From NCBI GenBank assembly GCA_023391775.1, contig JAEWAG010000357.1, forward strand, positions 1 to 15,757: a stretch of 15,757 bases of DNA, in the 5' to 3' direction. The translations under genes and the position numbers were made by a program. The notes under the pieces were generated by a model, which made no database searches, was not told where the DNA came from, and was given only the letters and a program-made list of their open reading frames with translations. This stretch comes from Pseudomonadota bacterium (lineage in GTDB: Bacteria; Pseudomonadota; Gammaproteobacteria; Xanthomonadales; Xanthomonadaceae). Of the stretch, positions 1 to 7,446 are shown piece by piece; within the stretch, counting starts at the first letter, position 1, and each line of letters starts with the position of its first letter.

Positions 1-247
1 GCCCACAACTCGCTTCGCTCAGACACGTGGGCCGCCTTTCTCCCACCCGGCCTGCGATGCTCGGTTCGCTTTACGGGGAGGAGAGATCAACGGCGACAGC
101 AAGCAAAGGCAAAAAGCAGGCAAACGCCGGAACAACGGACGAAACCAAGGCAGGGACACTGCACCCCGCTGGTGTCGCGGCAGCGTGGTCCGTGGGTTCC
201 CAGCTCGCGCAGGTGGGCGTTTCCGGGCAGCTTCCAGAAGCCGTCAG
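1..247. other. Unresolved sequence left of a broken GIY-YIG gene
   Basis: No convincing coding region can be read here on either strand. The first 32 bases contain short inverted arms, GCCCAC at 1-6 and GTGGGC at 27-32, which could form a small hairpin. On the minus strand the stretch continues the reading frame of the GIY-YIG fragment that starts at 319, but the peptide stops resembling that family near base 250. The segment is therefore probably foreign or rearranged DNA whose remainder lies beyond the left edge. Its identity cannot be told from this window. Confidence 0.4.
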
Positions 248-319
248 CCTGTGGCGCATGACCATGACCTGTGCCGGATCCACGCCCGCCTTCAGCAGCA
301 CGTCGTTGAGCTCGATCAT
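71..319 (-). pseudogene. Truncated 5' end of a GIY-YIG nuclease family gene
   Basis: The minus-strand ATG at 317-319 follows a G-rich ribosome site (AGGGG). The peptide begins MIELNDVLLKAGVDPAQVMV and continues MRHR. That is the start I associate with a proteobacterial GIY-YIG nuclease family whose members carry a short leader domain of this type before the nuclease domain. After about residue 24 (base 248) family likeness ends. Where proline/glutamate-rich leader sequence is expected there is unrelated, cysteine-rich sequence, and the frame stops at 71 after 82 codons. No GIY...YIG motif is present. It lies 64 bases downstream of the DUF2058 gene on the same strand, so it may once have been read with it. 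The family assignment rests on memory of the leader, so it is moderate. The break could be an insertion or recombination junction rather than point decay. Confidence 0.45.
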
Positions 320-383
320 CCCCTGCCCCCTGTAGCCCCTGCCGGGTTCCCCGCCCCGGCTCCCTCCGCCCCGACGCCAGCGC

Positions 384-935
384 TTACCAGACCAGGTCGT
401 CCGGCACGACGAACTGCGCGTAGTAGGCATCGTCCTCGCTGGTCGGCGCCTCGGCGTCGGCCTCGGCCTGGCCGTGGTCCAGCACCACCAGCTGCGGCGC
501 GCGCGCCAGCACCTGGTCGGCGGCCACCCGCGGCAGCAGGTCGTAGCTGTCGCCGGAGGCGACGATCACCAGCGCGCCGGCGGCCAGCTTGCGGCGCTGG
601 TCGGCATCGATCAGCAGCGTGCGGATCGCGCCGTCGGCGGTGAAGCGGTACTCGGACTCGCCGCTGCGCGGCACCTTGCGGTCACGGATGATCTGCCGCG
701 CCTGCGCCAGCATTTCCTTCTGCTGCGCCTGCAGCTTGCGCTCGGCCTCCAGCGCCCGGTCGCGCTCGGCCTTCTCGGCCCGCGCCCGCTGCGCCTCCAG
801 CTCGATCTCGCTGGGGCCGGCCCCACCCTTGGCCGTGCGCGCCTTGGCCTGCTCGCGCGCGACCTGCGCGACCTTGGACTTCTTGACCAGGCCGGCCTTG
901 AGCAGCTGTTCCTGGAGGGGGTTGGCCTTGGCCAT
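384..935 (-). CDS. DUF2058 domain-containing protein (YaiL-like)
   Basis: A 183-residue soluble protein of the DUF2058 family, sometimes labelled a nucleoprotein or polynucleotide-associated enzyme. Its biochemical role is not established. The start MAKANPLQEQLLKAGLVKKS is typical of the family. Residues 20-90 are a highly charged Lys/Arg/Glu/Ala-rich helix, likely a coiled coil. The C-terminal half carries the family hallmark EYRFTADGAIRTL (about 95-107) and ends in the characteristic FVVPDDLVW. I chose the ATG at 933-935. The frame stays open upstream to 1160, but those residues are low-complexity and unlike the family. The ribosome site is weak. A long GC-rich spacer and a strong hairpin at 1112-1145 separate it from the gene pair above. 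Codon use is host-like, and it looks like a resident chromosomal gene. Confidence 0.9.
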   Translation of the reverse strand: MAKANPLQEQLLKAGLVKKSKVAQVAREQAKARTAKGGAGPSEIELEAQRARAEKAERDRALEAERKLQAQQKEMLAQARQIIRDRKVPRSGESEYRFTADGAIRTLLIDADQRRKLAAGALVIVASGDSYDLLPRVAADQVLARAPQLVVLDHGQAEADAEAPTSEDDAYYAQFVVPDDLVW

Positions 936-1111
936 GGGGGCACCATCGGGGATCGCGGACAGGTGCCCATGATAGTGGGCCGGGCCATGCGGCAAAGGTG
1001 TCCACCGCTCTTGTGCAGCTCCCGCCGGGGCCCGGACGAGGGGGCCGGACCGCCAGCCGCTGCCGGAAAGCCGGCCGACACCCGACTCAGCGGCGACCAG
1101 CGGCACCCCGT

Positions 1112-1145
1112 GTGGGCGGTGGCGGAACCCTCCACCACCGCCCAC
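1112..1145. terminator. Strong GC hairpin downstream of the 1175-1837 gene
   Basis: Perfect 11-bp arms, GTGGGCGGTGG at 1112-1122 and CCACCGCCCAC at 1135-1145, enclose a 12-base loop. The hairpin sits 30 bases past the stop of the minus-strand gene ending at 1175 and before the DUF2058 gene. No T-tract follows on either strand, so an intrinsic terminator is possible but not proven. It may instead be a transcript-end stabilising stem. Confidence 0.4.
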
Positions 1146-1174
1146 GCGAAGACCTGCCATCTCCGCTTACCATG

Positions 1175-1837
1175 TCACCCGAGGGGTGCAGCGCAGGCCG
1201 CCTGCACCTGCTTCGCCAGCACGCTGCTATCGCGAACGAATTCGGCGAGTCCCATGCTCCAGCGCTGGCCCTCCATCGGCTCCGTTCCGTGCACACGCTG
1301 CCAGCCGGTTTCCTCCGGCTCCCGAGCGTCATTCCACACCGTCTCGAAAGTGTGCTCGCTACCGCCCACGGCCCGGTATGCCGACAAGTTGAAAGTGGCA
1401 TGGCCAATGGGCAACAGGATCGCATCGGGATTCCCCCGCATTCCGGCCGTCTTCCGACCGTCCGGACTGAAGCTCTCGTCGATCTCGATATCGAAAATCA
1501 GCGCGAGGTCCCCGAGCTGCATAGCGCCCCCGCCGGCACGCTTGTAACCGTGAGTGGACGCGAATAGCGGCACCATGTCCCACAACCACTTCTTGGTTGG
1601 CCGCGTGGCAGCAGCCGGCGGCCTCGCTGTCCACATGGGCTCCCAGTACCAGAAATCACACTGCACCGACCCGGCCAGTTCATCCAGCGCTGGCAGCAGG
1701 CGCTGATAGAAGCCCACAACCAGGCGGTGAGCCACCTGGACGTCAGAGACCAGCTTGTCTACATCATCTTCCTGCCTGCCCACCTTTCCCCCTTCCCTAT
1801 TGGATTGTCTTTCGAGAACTGCACAAGGCCCTGCCAT
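1175..1837 (-). CDS. Hypothetical protein, partner of a PD-(D/E)XK-like protein
   Basis: A 220-residue protein that I do not recognise. It has no signal peptide and no membrane segment. It is rich in Trp and other aromatic residues (for example CDFWYWEPMW near residue 60) with a central alternating hydrophobic/acidic stretch, LGDLALIFDIEIDESF, that looks like beta-strands. The ATG at 1835-1837 lies inside the upstream gene, overlapping its end by 79 bases. A GTG at 1781-1783, preceded by AGGGGGAAAG, would cut the overlap to 25 bases and may be the true start. Either way the two genes must be co-transcribed and probably translationally coupled. Codons are less GC-rich than in DUF2058 or the CHASE2 operon, suggesting transfer. 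An effector-modifier, immunity or defence accessory role is only a guess from context. Confidence 0.65.
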   Translation of the reverse strand: MAGPCAVLERQSNREGGKVGRQEDDVDKLVSDVQVAHRLVVGFYQRLLPALDELAGSVQCDFWYWEPMWTARPPAAATRPTKKWLWDMVPLFASTHGYKRAGGGAMQLGDLALIFDIEIDESFSPDGRKTAGMRGNPDAILLPIGHATFNLSAYRAVGGSEHTFETVWNDAREPEETGWQRVHGTEPMEGQRWSMGLAEFVRDSSVLAKQVQAACAAPLG

Positions 1838-2592
1838 GAACCTCGAGTCGACGGAGGTTCGCGACGGGGCATATCGAATTCACACTTATCCCGCGCCCAT
1901 CGGCACAAGTCACTCCAGGTCAGGCCACGCCTGGCCACGCGAAGGCCGAAAAGCTCGAATGCGCTAATCCAGTCCTCAAATACAGCGCAATCCGTACCTT
2001 TGCACTCTTCCACCCACTTCGCCGTCTCATCCATCAAGGGCGTCCACTCCCGAATATGGAGGTGGAGCTCAAATGGACGCTTCGGAACAGAAAGCCTGCG
2101 ACACGCCTCGACCTGTGAACCATCCCCGCCATTTCTCCCCAACGCGACGAAGTGCAGCGTTGAAACCGGAGAACGGACTCCCTCATTCAACTCCGCCGCC
2201 AGCGCCCCAATCTCGTTGAGCCATTGGGCCACAGATTGGGCACCCCCATAAGGCGGCTTCACCTCCAGCATCACGACGCCCTGCTTGAACGACAGCACAA
2301 GATCCGGCTCCACTCTGCTCCGACCTTCCAGCCCCCGCAGGCTTGGCCAGAATTCCACGGATCGAAGGTCACCCAGGCCGGCGACGTTCTCCGCCCCGAT
2401 CAACCAGCCCAGCACTCTGTTGAACCCGTCCAGCGAAAGGTATTGAAGCCTCCCGAATATCACCCCTGTAAGCAGGTCTTCATTACGCTTGAAGATATCC
2501 CTCCATCCTATTCCGGCCCCTGGATCTGCACCTGCCTGCGCCACCGGCAAACGCACCCTGCCTGCTTTGCCCCTGATGATCGTGGCTAACAC
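1759..2592 (-). CDS. Putative PD-(D/E)XK-type nuclease-like protein
   Basis: About 277 residues from the chosen GTG at 2590-2592, which follows the purine-rich site GGGGAGGGGGA. An ATG at 2667 would add 25 unconvincing residues. A typical restriction-endonuclease-fold core is visible: EPDLVLSFKQGVVMLEVK at about residues 95-112, giving D97 and the E110-x-K112 pair. A possible upstream Glu at about 38 (RNEDLL) and the downstream QSVAQW (119-124) fit the helix that often follows the ExK strand. This arrangement is known from PD-(D/E)XK phosphodiesterases, and many members cleave DNA. I infer nuclease activity from the motif only. The gene is the first of a two-gene minus-strand unit with the 1175-1837 gene. 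It has a less GC-rich codon style than its flanks. It could belong to a small defence or anti-mobile-element cassette, and no named family is recognised. Confidence 0.7.
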   Translation of the reverse strand: MLATIIRGKAGRVRLPVAQAGADPGAGIGWRDIFKRNEDLLTGVIFGRLQYLSLDGFNRVLGWLIGAENVAGLGDLRSVEFWPSLRGLEGRSRVEPDLVLSFKQGVVMLEVKPPYGGAQSVAQWLNEIGALAAELNEGVRSPVSTLHFVALGRNGGDGSQVEACRRLSVPKRPFELHLHIREWTPLMDETAKWVEECKGTDCAVFEDWISAFELFGLRVARRGLTWSDLCRWARDKCEFDMPRREPPSTRGSWQGLVQFSKDNPIGKGERWAGRKMM

Positions 2593-2983
2593 TCCCCCTC
2601 CCCATGCGATACGGCCAATACGTCGAATAGTGAAGCCTACTTTGCAGGCTTGCGCCGCAGCGCCCATCCAGCGTAATTGACGCCCGCACTGATGAAGCGT
2701 CCCGCTACCTCATATCGCGCGGCGGCAATACCCAGTCCTTAGACTGCCGCTCTCCGGTGCCGGGCAAGTCGCGCCCGGCGGACCCGGCCGAGCAGCGCGC
2801 CGGGACAACCGCCACCTTCCGCACCTGACCGTTAGGGCAACCTCCGTTCTTCACCGATGCGACGGAGGCATGGCCCCGGCATCCCAACCCGCCAGACCTC
2901 GCCCGCGCTGGTGCCGGGCGCGGGTGGCTCGGCGACACAGCAGATGTTCCCTTTGAAGGCAGGGCCCCAAGGCCTGACGCGGC
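2593..2983. other. Intergenic spacer between M48 gene and nuclease-like gene
   Basis: About 390 bases without a supported gene. It separates the end of the CHASE2/M48 operon from the start of the PD-(D/E)XK-like gene, both on the minus strand. A 7-bp hairpin, GCCGGGC at 2759-2765 with GCCCGGC at 2773-2779, might help end the M48 transcript but lacks a T-tract. The promoter for the 1759-2592 gene must lie here. I could not pick a convincing -35/-10 pair. Confidence 0.5.
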
Positions 2984-4513
2984 CTACCTCGCCCTCTCAC
3001 AAGCGCGGCGCAGCGCCTCGTTGCTGGCGCCTTGGCAGCGCGCGGCGTAGTTCTGGGCGGCGCTGGCATTGCCAGCCCGGCGGTGGACGTGGATGCCGTA
3101 GGGCAGCAGGTCCGGCGGATCACCCAGGCTCTGCCGGCTGGTCTCGAACATGGACACGGCGACCGCAGGCTCGAGCCTGCCGGCCAGCGACAGCACCAGC
3201 CGGTGCGCGGCGAACAGCGAGTCGTCACGCGTCAGCTCCTGGTGCCATGCGGCGGTGTGCCGGTCATCGCCCAGCGCATGGGCGGTGTGGCGCAGGAGCA
3301 CGTAGCGGCCCAACGGGGTCTGCCCGGTGGGGCTGGCCTGCAGCTGCTGCAGCGCCTGCAACTGCGCCTGGCCGGGCCGCGTCAGTCGCGATTCCTCACC
3401 TGCCAGCAGCTGCTGGGCGACGTCGATGGACTCGAACAGTGCCCTGGCCTGCCCATCCGCATGCCAAGGCACCGGACGCATTTCAGGGCGCTCACGCTCT
3501 CCGTGACGTGCCTGCAAGTGGGCCATTACCGCCTCGATGCGGGCTTCGGAGGCGCGGTGCCCGCTGCCGGCGTCGGTGACCTTCCGGCGGGCCCCACCGA
3601 TGACGCCACGGATCAGCGAGCCCACTATGTCGGTGCTGTCACCCTTGAGCTTCTTCCTGGCACTGGCCGCGGCGCTGCTGTCCTGCGCGAAACGTGCCGC
3701 TGCGGAATCGACACCCTCGGCCAGCTGGATCTCGCCATCGCCGGACTGCGCCGCGGCGGCCACGGCCTTGCGCTGCTGCTCCCACGCATCCAGCCGCCCG
3801 AGCACGCCCACCATGCCGACCGGGTTGTAGCCGGCCTTGACCAGCAGGTCCGAGCCGATCTGGTCGGCCTCGTCCTCCTGGCCGCGGGCGCGGGCCGGCA
3901 CGATGCCGGACTGCACTGTGTGCATGGCCGCCTCGCGCAGCAGGGCCGCACGCATGAACTCCGCCTCGGGCCGGCTGCGCGCGGCCGCGGAGTCGCCGTA
4001 TTCGTAGTCCATGTACAGCGCACTCAGCCCGGCGGCGATGCTTTGCAGCTGCTGCAGCGCGCTGCGCCCGCCACGGTGGCGCAGGACGTGCGCGTACTCG
4101 TGCGCCACCAGTGCCGCCACCTCGTCCTCGGTATCCAGGCTACGCAGCATGCCGGCTGCAATGAATATCGACCCGTCCTCAGCGGCGTATGCATGCAGTG
4201 CCGGATCCGGGGTGACGTGGATCCGCGCGGGCGGCGCGTTCGGTCCCGCCGCGCGGCGGATGTTCTCCAGCACACCAGCCAGCGCCTGGTCCAGCGAAGC
4301 CAGCTCCACCACGCCGTAGGCGCGGCGCTGCCTCTGCAGTGGCGTCAGCGGTGCATCTTCCCGCAGGGCCTGGCCGGCGGCCTGGAACAGGCGCAGGCCT
4401 TCGGACAGGCGCTTCTCGGTCTTCGCATCCAACAGCGGCTTGCTACCCCAGGCCGTAGCCGGCAGCAACAGCATGGCCGCCAGCCATCCGGCGCGCCGCC
4501 AGCCGGACGTCAC
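2984..4513 (-). CDS. Exported M48 family zinc metallopeptidase (BepA-like)
   Basis: A 509-residue exported zinc protease of family M48. From the GTG start at 4511-4513, residues 1-23 form a signal peptide (GWRRAGWLAAMLLLPATAWG), so the enzyme acts in the periplasm or at the outer membrane. The catalytic motif HEYAH lies at about 138-142. The third zinc ligand is expected in EDEADQIG at about 213-220, so the metal site is complete. The C-terminal 200 residues are Ala/Leu-rich helices resembling TPR-type repeats, as in BepA, which processes misassembled outer-membrane proteins. Substrate specificity here is inferred. The start was chosen because GGGGAGGAG precedes it at good spacing and because GTGA overlaps the stop of the upstream gene by 4 bases, indicating translational coupling. 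The longer reading frame to 4585 would overlap the neighbour and hide the signal peptide. Confidence 0.9.
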   Translation of the reverse strand: MTSGWRRAGWLAAMLLLPATAWGSKPLLDAKTEKRLSEGLRLFQAAGQALREDAPLTPLQRQRRAYGVVELASLDQALAGVLENIRRAAGPNAPPARIHVTPDPALHAYAAEDGSIFIAAGMLRSLDTEDEVAALVAHEYAHVLRHRGGRSALQQLQSIAAGLSALYMDYEYGDSAAARSRPEAEFMRAALLREAAMHTVQSGIVPARARGQEDEADQIGSDLLVKAGYNPVGMVGVLGRLDAWEQQRKAVAAAAQSGDGEIQLAEGVDSAAARFAQDSSAAASARKKLKGDSTDIVGSLIRGVIGGARRKVTDAGSGHRASEARIEAVMAHLQARHGERERPEMRPVPWHADGQARALFESIDVAQQLLAGEESRLTRPGQAQLQALQQLQASPTGQTPLGRYVLLRHTAHALGDDRHTAAWHQELTRDDSLFAAHRLVLSLAGRLEPAVAVSMFETSRQSLGDPPDLLPYGIHVHRRAGNASAAQNYAARCQGASNEALRRACERAR

Positions 4514-4932
4514 GGGCACTCCTCCCCGACCCCGCGGACGCCGCGGACCACTGCCCCTTCGGCGCTGGTGACCAGGCGACCGCAATAGCCCTGCGGCACC
4601 TCGCGGTCGAACTGCAGGTGCATCTTGTCGATCCAGACCGGCCCGTCAGCCAGCTGCACCTGCGCATAGCCCCGGGCCGAGAGCTTCAGCAGCGGTACGC
4701 CGACCAGGTTCGTGTCTGCCGGCAGTGGACCCTGCTGGACGAAGCGGTCGCCGTTCTGCGCGAACGCCATCGGCTTGCCATACACGCGCGCAACCCGCGG
4801 CGGAATCTCAACCTGGCCCTGGGCCAGCGGCGCTTGCTGCGTCGCGCGGGGGGCTGGGCTGCGCGAGTTGGCCAGTGCGTCCACTGTCGCCATTACCGCG
4901 AGCACCACGATCACCTTCGTCCTCGTCCTCAT
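4510..4932 (-). CDS. Small exported protein, possibly SH3-like
   Basis: A 140-residue protein with an N-terminal signal peptide (MRTRTKVIVVLAVMATVDALA, cleavage likely near residue 21), hence periplasmic. The mature part has a proline-rich stretch. A short beta-rich region follows, LLKLSARGYAQVQLADGPVW and then IDKMHLQ, resembling bacterial SH3 or YgiM-like segments that follow exported proteases or sensors. That resemblance is weak. Two Cys residues near the C-terminus (GYCGRL and EECP) could form a disulphide. The ATG at 4930-4932 has an excellent ribosome site, GAGGAGGAAGCAG. It lies inside the end of the CHASE2 gene (125-base overlap), and its stop overlaps the M48 start as GTGA. It is the middle gene of a three-gene operon and may be a ligand, adaptor or regulator for its neighbours. 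This last point is inference. Confidence 0.8.
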   Translation of the reverse strand: MRTRTKVIVVLAVMATVDALANSRSPAPRATQQAPLAQGQVEIPPRVARVYGKPMAFAQNGDRFVQQGPLPADTNLVGVPLLKLSARGYAQVQLADGPVWIDKMHLQFDREVPQGYCGRLVTSAEGAVVRGVRGVGEECP

Positions 4933-6595
4933 CTGCTTCCTCCTCCGGGTCTGCCCCGCACGCCATCGCGGGACGCAAAAGCACGAACAGCGTGACCGCC
5001 GCCACCAGCGCCAATCCCAGCCAGTCCTGCGGCGGCTGGCGCATCACACCCTGTACGACGAGCACGATGGCAAGGCCTGCGGCCGGCACAGACGACATCG
5101 CCAGCAGCACCCACCACAGGCGCACCCGCCGCCCGCGCAGGCACAACAGCAGGCCAGCCAGCGCGGACATAACCACGCCGGTGGCCACCACGATCGGGAA
5201 GTCCATGCCCTCGCGCTGGTGGATCCGCCTGCTGCCCCAGGTCATCAGGTTGTCCAGCGCCATCGCATGCAGGTACACACCCGGCACGCGCTGGTTGACG
5301 GGCGTGCGCACCCTGTCGTCCAGCCCGAACAGGTGGGTGCCGATGAACACCACGCGGTCCTGCAGCAGCGGGCGCGGTTCGTCGCCATCGAACAACAGGC
5401 GCGAATCGGACAGCTGCTCGGCGAACACGGTGAACGGGTAGACGCAATCGTTGCGTGTGCGGTTCTCGATGTCCGGGTCGCGCCCGCTGCGCAGGCTGTC
5501 CCACAGCAGACGGCCGGCGATGGCGGTGCGCGTGCGCCACCCGGGCGGGTCGGCGCCGCGATTGCGGTCCTGCAGGTCATGGCAGGCGTAGGCCAGGCTT
5601 CCGTCGTCCTCCAATGGCGAACGCCACCCCCATTGCACGGCCACCGGGACCTGCTCGGCGGCCACGGGAAAACTGGAGGCCGCCTCCCGGCAACCGGGCG
5701 AGGAGGCTTCGGGGCAGGCCTCCTGGTACAGCGCCAGGGCCACGGTCGCCGCGCCCGGGCCTGCGCCTGCGGCCTCGCATCCACTGCCCAGGGCCACCTT
5801 GTTGGTGCGCTCGCAGGTGACCCGCAGCGGGTAGTTCTCGCCCACCCCCTCCCAGGCCATGATCACGTCGCGCACGCCGCCCGGCGCGGAGAAGATCGAC
5901 GTCTGCCCCGGCGTGCCGACGCCGAAGAACACCGGCACTGGCCCGCCACCGGCCTCGTCGATGCGGCTGGAGTTGCGCACCAGCGCATCGATGCCGGCCC
6001 TGGCCGGTTCCAGGCTCTCGTCGTAGTGGCGCTCGTCCACCAGCAGCACGTCCAGGTAGACCGCGCGGGGCTGGTGCGCCAGCACGCGACGCAGCAGGTC
6101 CTCGTAATCGCTGTAGCGCGGCGGCCAGCCCATGCCCGTGTGGTGGAGCGTGGTGTCGTCGATCAGCACCACGGCGATACGGTCCTGCGCCTCGCTGGAA
6201 TAGAACGGTGCCATCGCGCGCGCACTGGTGCGCATGGACTGCGCGCGGCTGGCATTACCCAACCCGAACGGCTCCAGCCAGTTGACCAGAAAGGTCACCA
6301 GGAACACCGACAGCAGGATCAGGGCGCTGGCATCGAGCCACCGCCCGACGAAGGAACTTCGCAGGCGCGACCGCTGCACGGCGAGGCGCAGCGGCGAGGT
6401 TGCGGCCTGGAGGCGCGCACCTGCGCCCCAAAGGCGGCGCAGCACCGGGCGCCCGGAGTGACGCGCCCGGCGCCGGCACAGGTCGGCGAGGCACTCCAGC
6501 CTCCTGACAAGCCACAGGCTCAGTCCCGGCGGCCCTTCCGGCGGCATCCGCCCCGGCGGCGCAGCCGGTCCGCGTGCCTCACCCACACCTTCCAT
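4808..6595 (-). CDS. CHASE2 domain membrane sensor without output domain
   Basis: A 595-residue inner-membrane protein with a large periplasmic CHASE2 sensory domain. A cytoplasmic, Arg-rich N-terminus of about 85 residues precedes one membrane helix (about 88-108). The extracellular domain spans roughly 110-460. It shows typical CHASE2 patterns: IAVVLIDDTTL with GWPP (140-158), AVYLDVLLVDE (178-188), and the C-terminal signature VVFIGTHLFGLDDRVRTP followed by VPGVYLHA (415-444). Three helices follow at about 466-486, 492-516 and 524-541. Many CHASE2 proteins continue into a cyclase, kinase or GGDEF domain. Here only a short acidic tail (EEEADEDEDEGD) and Gly/Pro-rich residues remain, so signalling must pass to a partner or occur through the membrane. 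The ATG at 6595 has AGGGAG seven bases upstream. It is the first gene of the operon with the SH3-like and M48 genes. Confidence 0.9.
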   Translation of the reverse strand: MEGVGEARGPAAPPGRMPPEGPPGLSLWLVRRLECLADLCRRRARHSGRPVLRRLWGAGARLQAATSPLRLAVQRSRLRSSFVGRWLDASALILLSVFLVTFLVNWLEPFGLGNASRAQSMRTSARAMAPFYSSEAQDRIAVVLIDDTTLHHTGMGWPPRYSDYEDLLRRVLAHQPRAVYLDVLLVDERHYDESLEPARAGIDALVRNSSRIDEAGGGPVPVFFGVGTPGQTSIFSAPGGVRDVIMAWEGVGENYPLRVTCERTNKVALGSGCEAAGAGPGAATVALALYQEACPEASSPGCREAASSFPVAAEQVPVAVQWGWRSPLEDDGSLAYACHDLQDRNRGADPPGWRTRTAIAGRLLWDSLRSGRDPDIENRTRNDCVYPFTVFAEQLSDSRLLFDGDEPRPLLQDRVVFIGTHLFGLDDRVRTPVNQRVPGVYLHAMALDNLMTWGSRRIHQREGMDFPIVVATGVVMSALAGLLLCLRGRRVRLWWVLLAMSSVPAAGLAIVLVVQGVMRQPPQDWLGLALVAAVTLFVLLRPAMACGADPEEEADEDEDEGDRGARGNGDSGRTGQLAQPSPPRDAASAAGPGPG

Positions 6596-6759
6596 GGAGC
6601 ACTCCCTGCGTCCCCTTACGCGGGTATCGGCACCTTAATCCGGCGCTTCAGCCCGGGCAAGAAAAACTGTGACGCAGGGCAAGGCACCAGGAAAAGCCCG
6701 CCCCTCGCGCAGGTATTCCACGCATAGAGCAGACTGCGGGCCTCTACAGTTCAAAAGAA

Positions 6760-6783
6760 GAAGGCCGCCCAAAGGCGGCCTTC
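6760..6783 (-). terminator. Rho-independent terminator of the 6807-7298 gene
   Basis: A 10-bp stem, GAAGGCCGCC at 6760-6769 with GGCGGCCTTC at 6774-6783, has a 4-base loop. On the minus strand it is followed by TTCTTTTG. It lies 24 bases beyond the stop codon at 6807, the right place to end that gene's transcript before the CHASE2 operon. No comparable T-tract serves the plus strand. Confidence 0.85.
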
Positions 6784-6806
6784 GTGTCTCGCGCGCGTAT
6801 GCCGGC

Positions 6807-7298
6807 TTACTGGATGGTCTGCGCCCCGGCGTCCTCGGTATCGACGGCACTGCGGCGACGCCGGGTGAAGCGGGTTGAGAGCATCGCCCGCAGCCCGTCC
6901 AGGCCGGCGCCCTTCCCGGACACCTTGAGCACCGCGTAGCCCTCCAGCGAGGCGGCCATCAGGTCGCTGCCCAGCGCCATCTCGGTGTCTTCCAGCCGTT
7001 CCAGCAGGCGGGCCAGGCGCTGGCGCAGCGGGCGCAGGGCCTCGAGCGTGACCAGGTCGCGCTGGTAGCCCTCCACGTCGAAGTTGCGCGGCAGGATGTC
7101 GCTGTTCTGGGTGAAGGCCACCAGGGCCTGGCGGCAGAACGCTTCCGACTTGTCACCCATCTTGACCAGGGTGCGGCGCTGGTCCGGGTCGAGTCCGCGC
7201 AGCAGCACCAGCTGGGCTTCCACGCGGTCGAGCGCCGCATCGATCTCGGCCATCGCCTCGGCGGACAGTTCGAAGTCGATCAGGTTCTGGGTGGTCAT
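6807..7298 (-). CDS. Conserved hypothetical protein, 163 residues
   Basis: A soluble, mainly helical 163-residue protein beginning MTTQNLIDFELSAEAMAEID. It resembles a conserved hypothetical family I associate with xanthomonads and relatives, with blocks such as VKMGDKSEAFCRQ (about 46-58), ALRPLRQRLARLLERLEDTE, and MAASLEGYAVLKVSGKGAG (about 114-132). No enzyme motif, signal peptide or membrane segment is seen. The C-terminus is Arg-rich and then Gln/Ala-rich. The ATG at 7296-7298 is supported by AAGGAG six bases upstream. The frame remains open to 7571, but that part is low-complexity leader sequence. It is monocistronic: a strong terminator follows, and a spacer of nearly 1.4 kb separates it from the divergent plus-strand cluster. 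Function unknown. Confidence 0.85.
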   Translation of the reverse strand: MTTQNLIDFELSAEAMAEIDAALDRVEAQLVLLRGLDPDQRRTLVKMGDKSEAFCRQALVAFTQNSDILPRNFDVEGYQRDLVTLEALRPLRQRLARLLERLEDTEMALGSDLMAASLEGYAVLKVSGKGAGLDGLRAMLSTRFTRRRRSAVDTEDAGAQTIQ

Positions 7299-7411
7299 GG
7301 TCGTCTCCTTGGTGTCGGTGGACCGGCCGGGTGGCCGGCGTGACAACGCTGTCGGGACCGGGCGGCCGATGCCATCGGCGGATTGCGGAGCTGTCTGTCG
7401 GAAAATCCGGA

Positions 7412-7446
7412 CCGCCGCCCGGAAGATTCCGGCAGCCGGGCGGCGG
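7412..7446. repeat. Strong inverted repeat in the leader of the 6807-7298 gene
   Basis: Perfect 11-bp arms, CCGCCGCCCGG at 7412-7422 and CCGGGCGGCGG at 7436-7446, surround a 13-base loop. It lies 114 bases upstream of the minus-strand start at 7298. Two copies of CTGTCGGAAAWTYC flank it at 7395-7408 and 7496-7509. It could be an RNA hairpin in a long 5' leader or an operator. No T-tract marks it as a terminator. Confidence 0.45.

Noticed and set aside
2593..2983. Integron attC site between the cassette and the M48 gene
   Set aside because: CCTAAC-like and hairpin fragments are present, but no paired core sites of the correct form and no integrase could be seen.
3032..4588. Plus-strand open frame of 518 codons opposite the M48 gene
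   Set aside because: It has no recognisable motif. The opposite strand carries HEYAH, a signal peptide and operon overlaps.
4712..6727. Long plus-strand open frame of 671 codons opposite the CHASE2 gene
   Set aside because: It is His/Gln/Arg-rich with no domain. It is the antisense shadow of GC-rich codons in the CHASE2 gene, whose strand has clear family motifs and ribosome sites.
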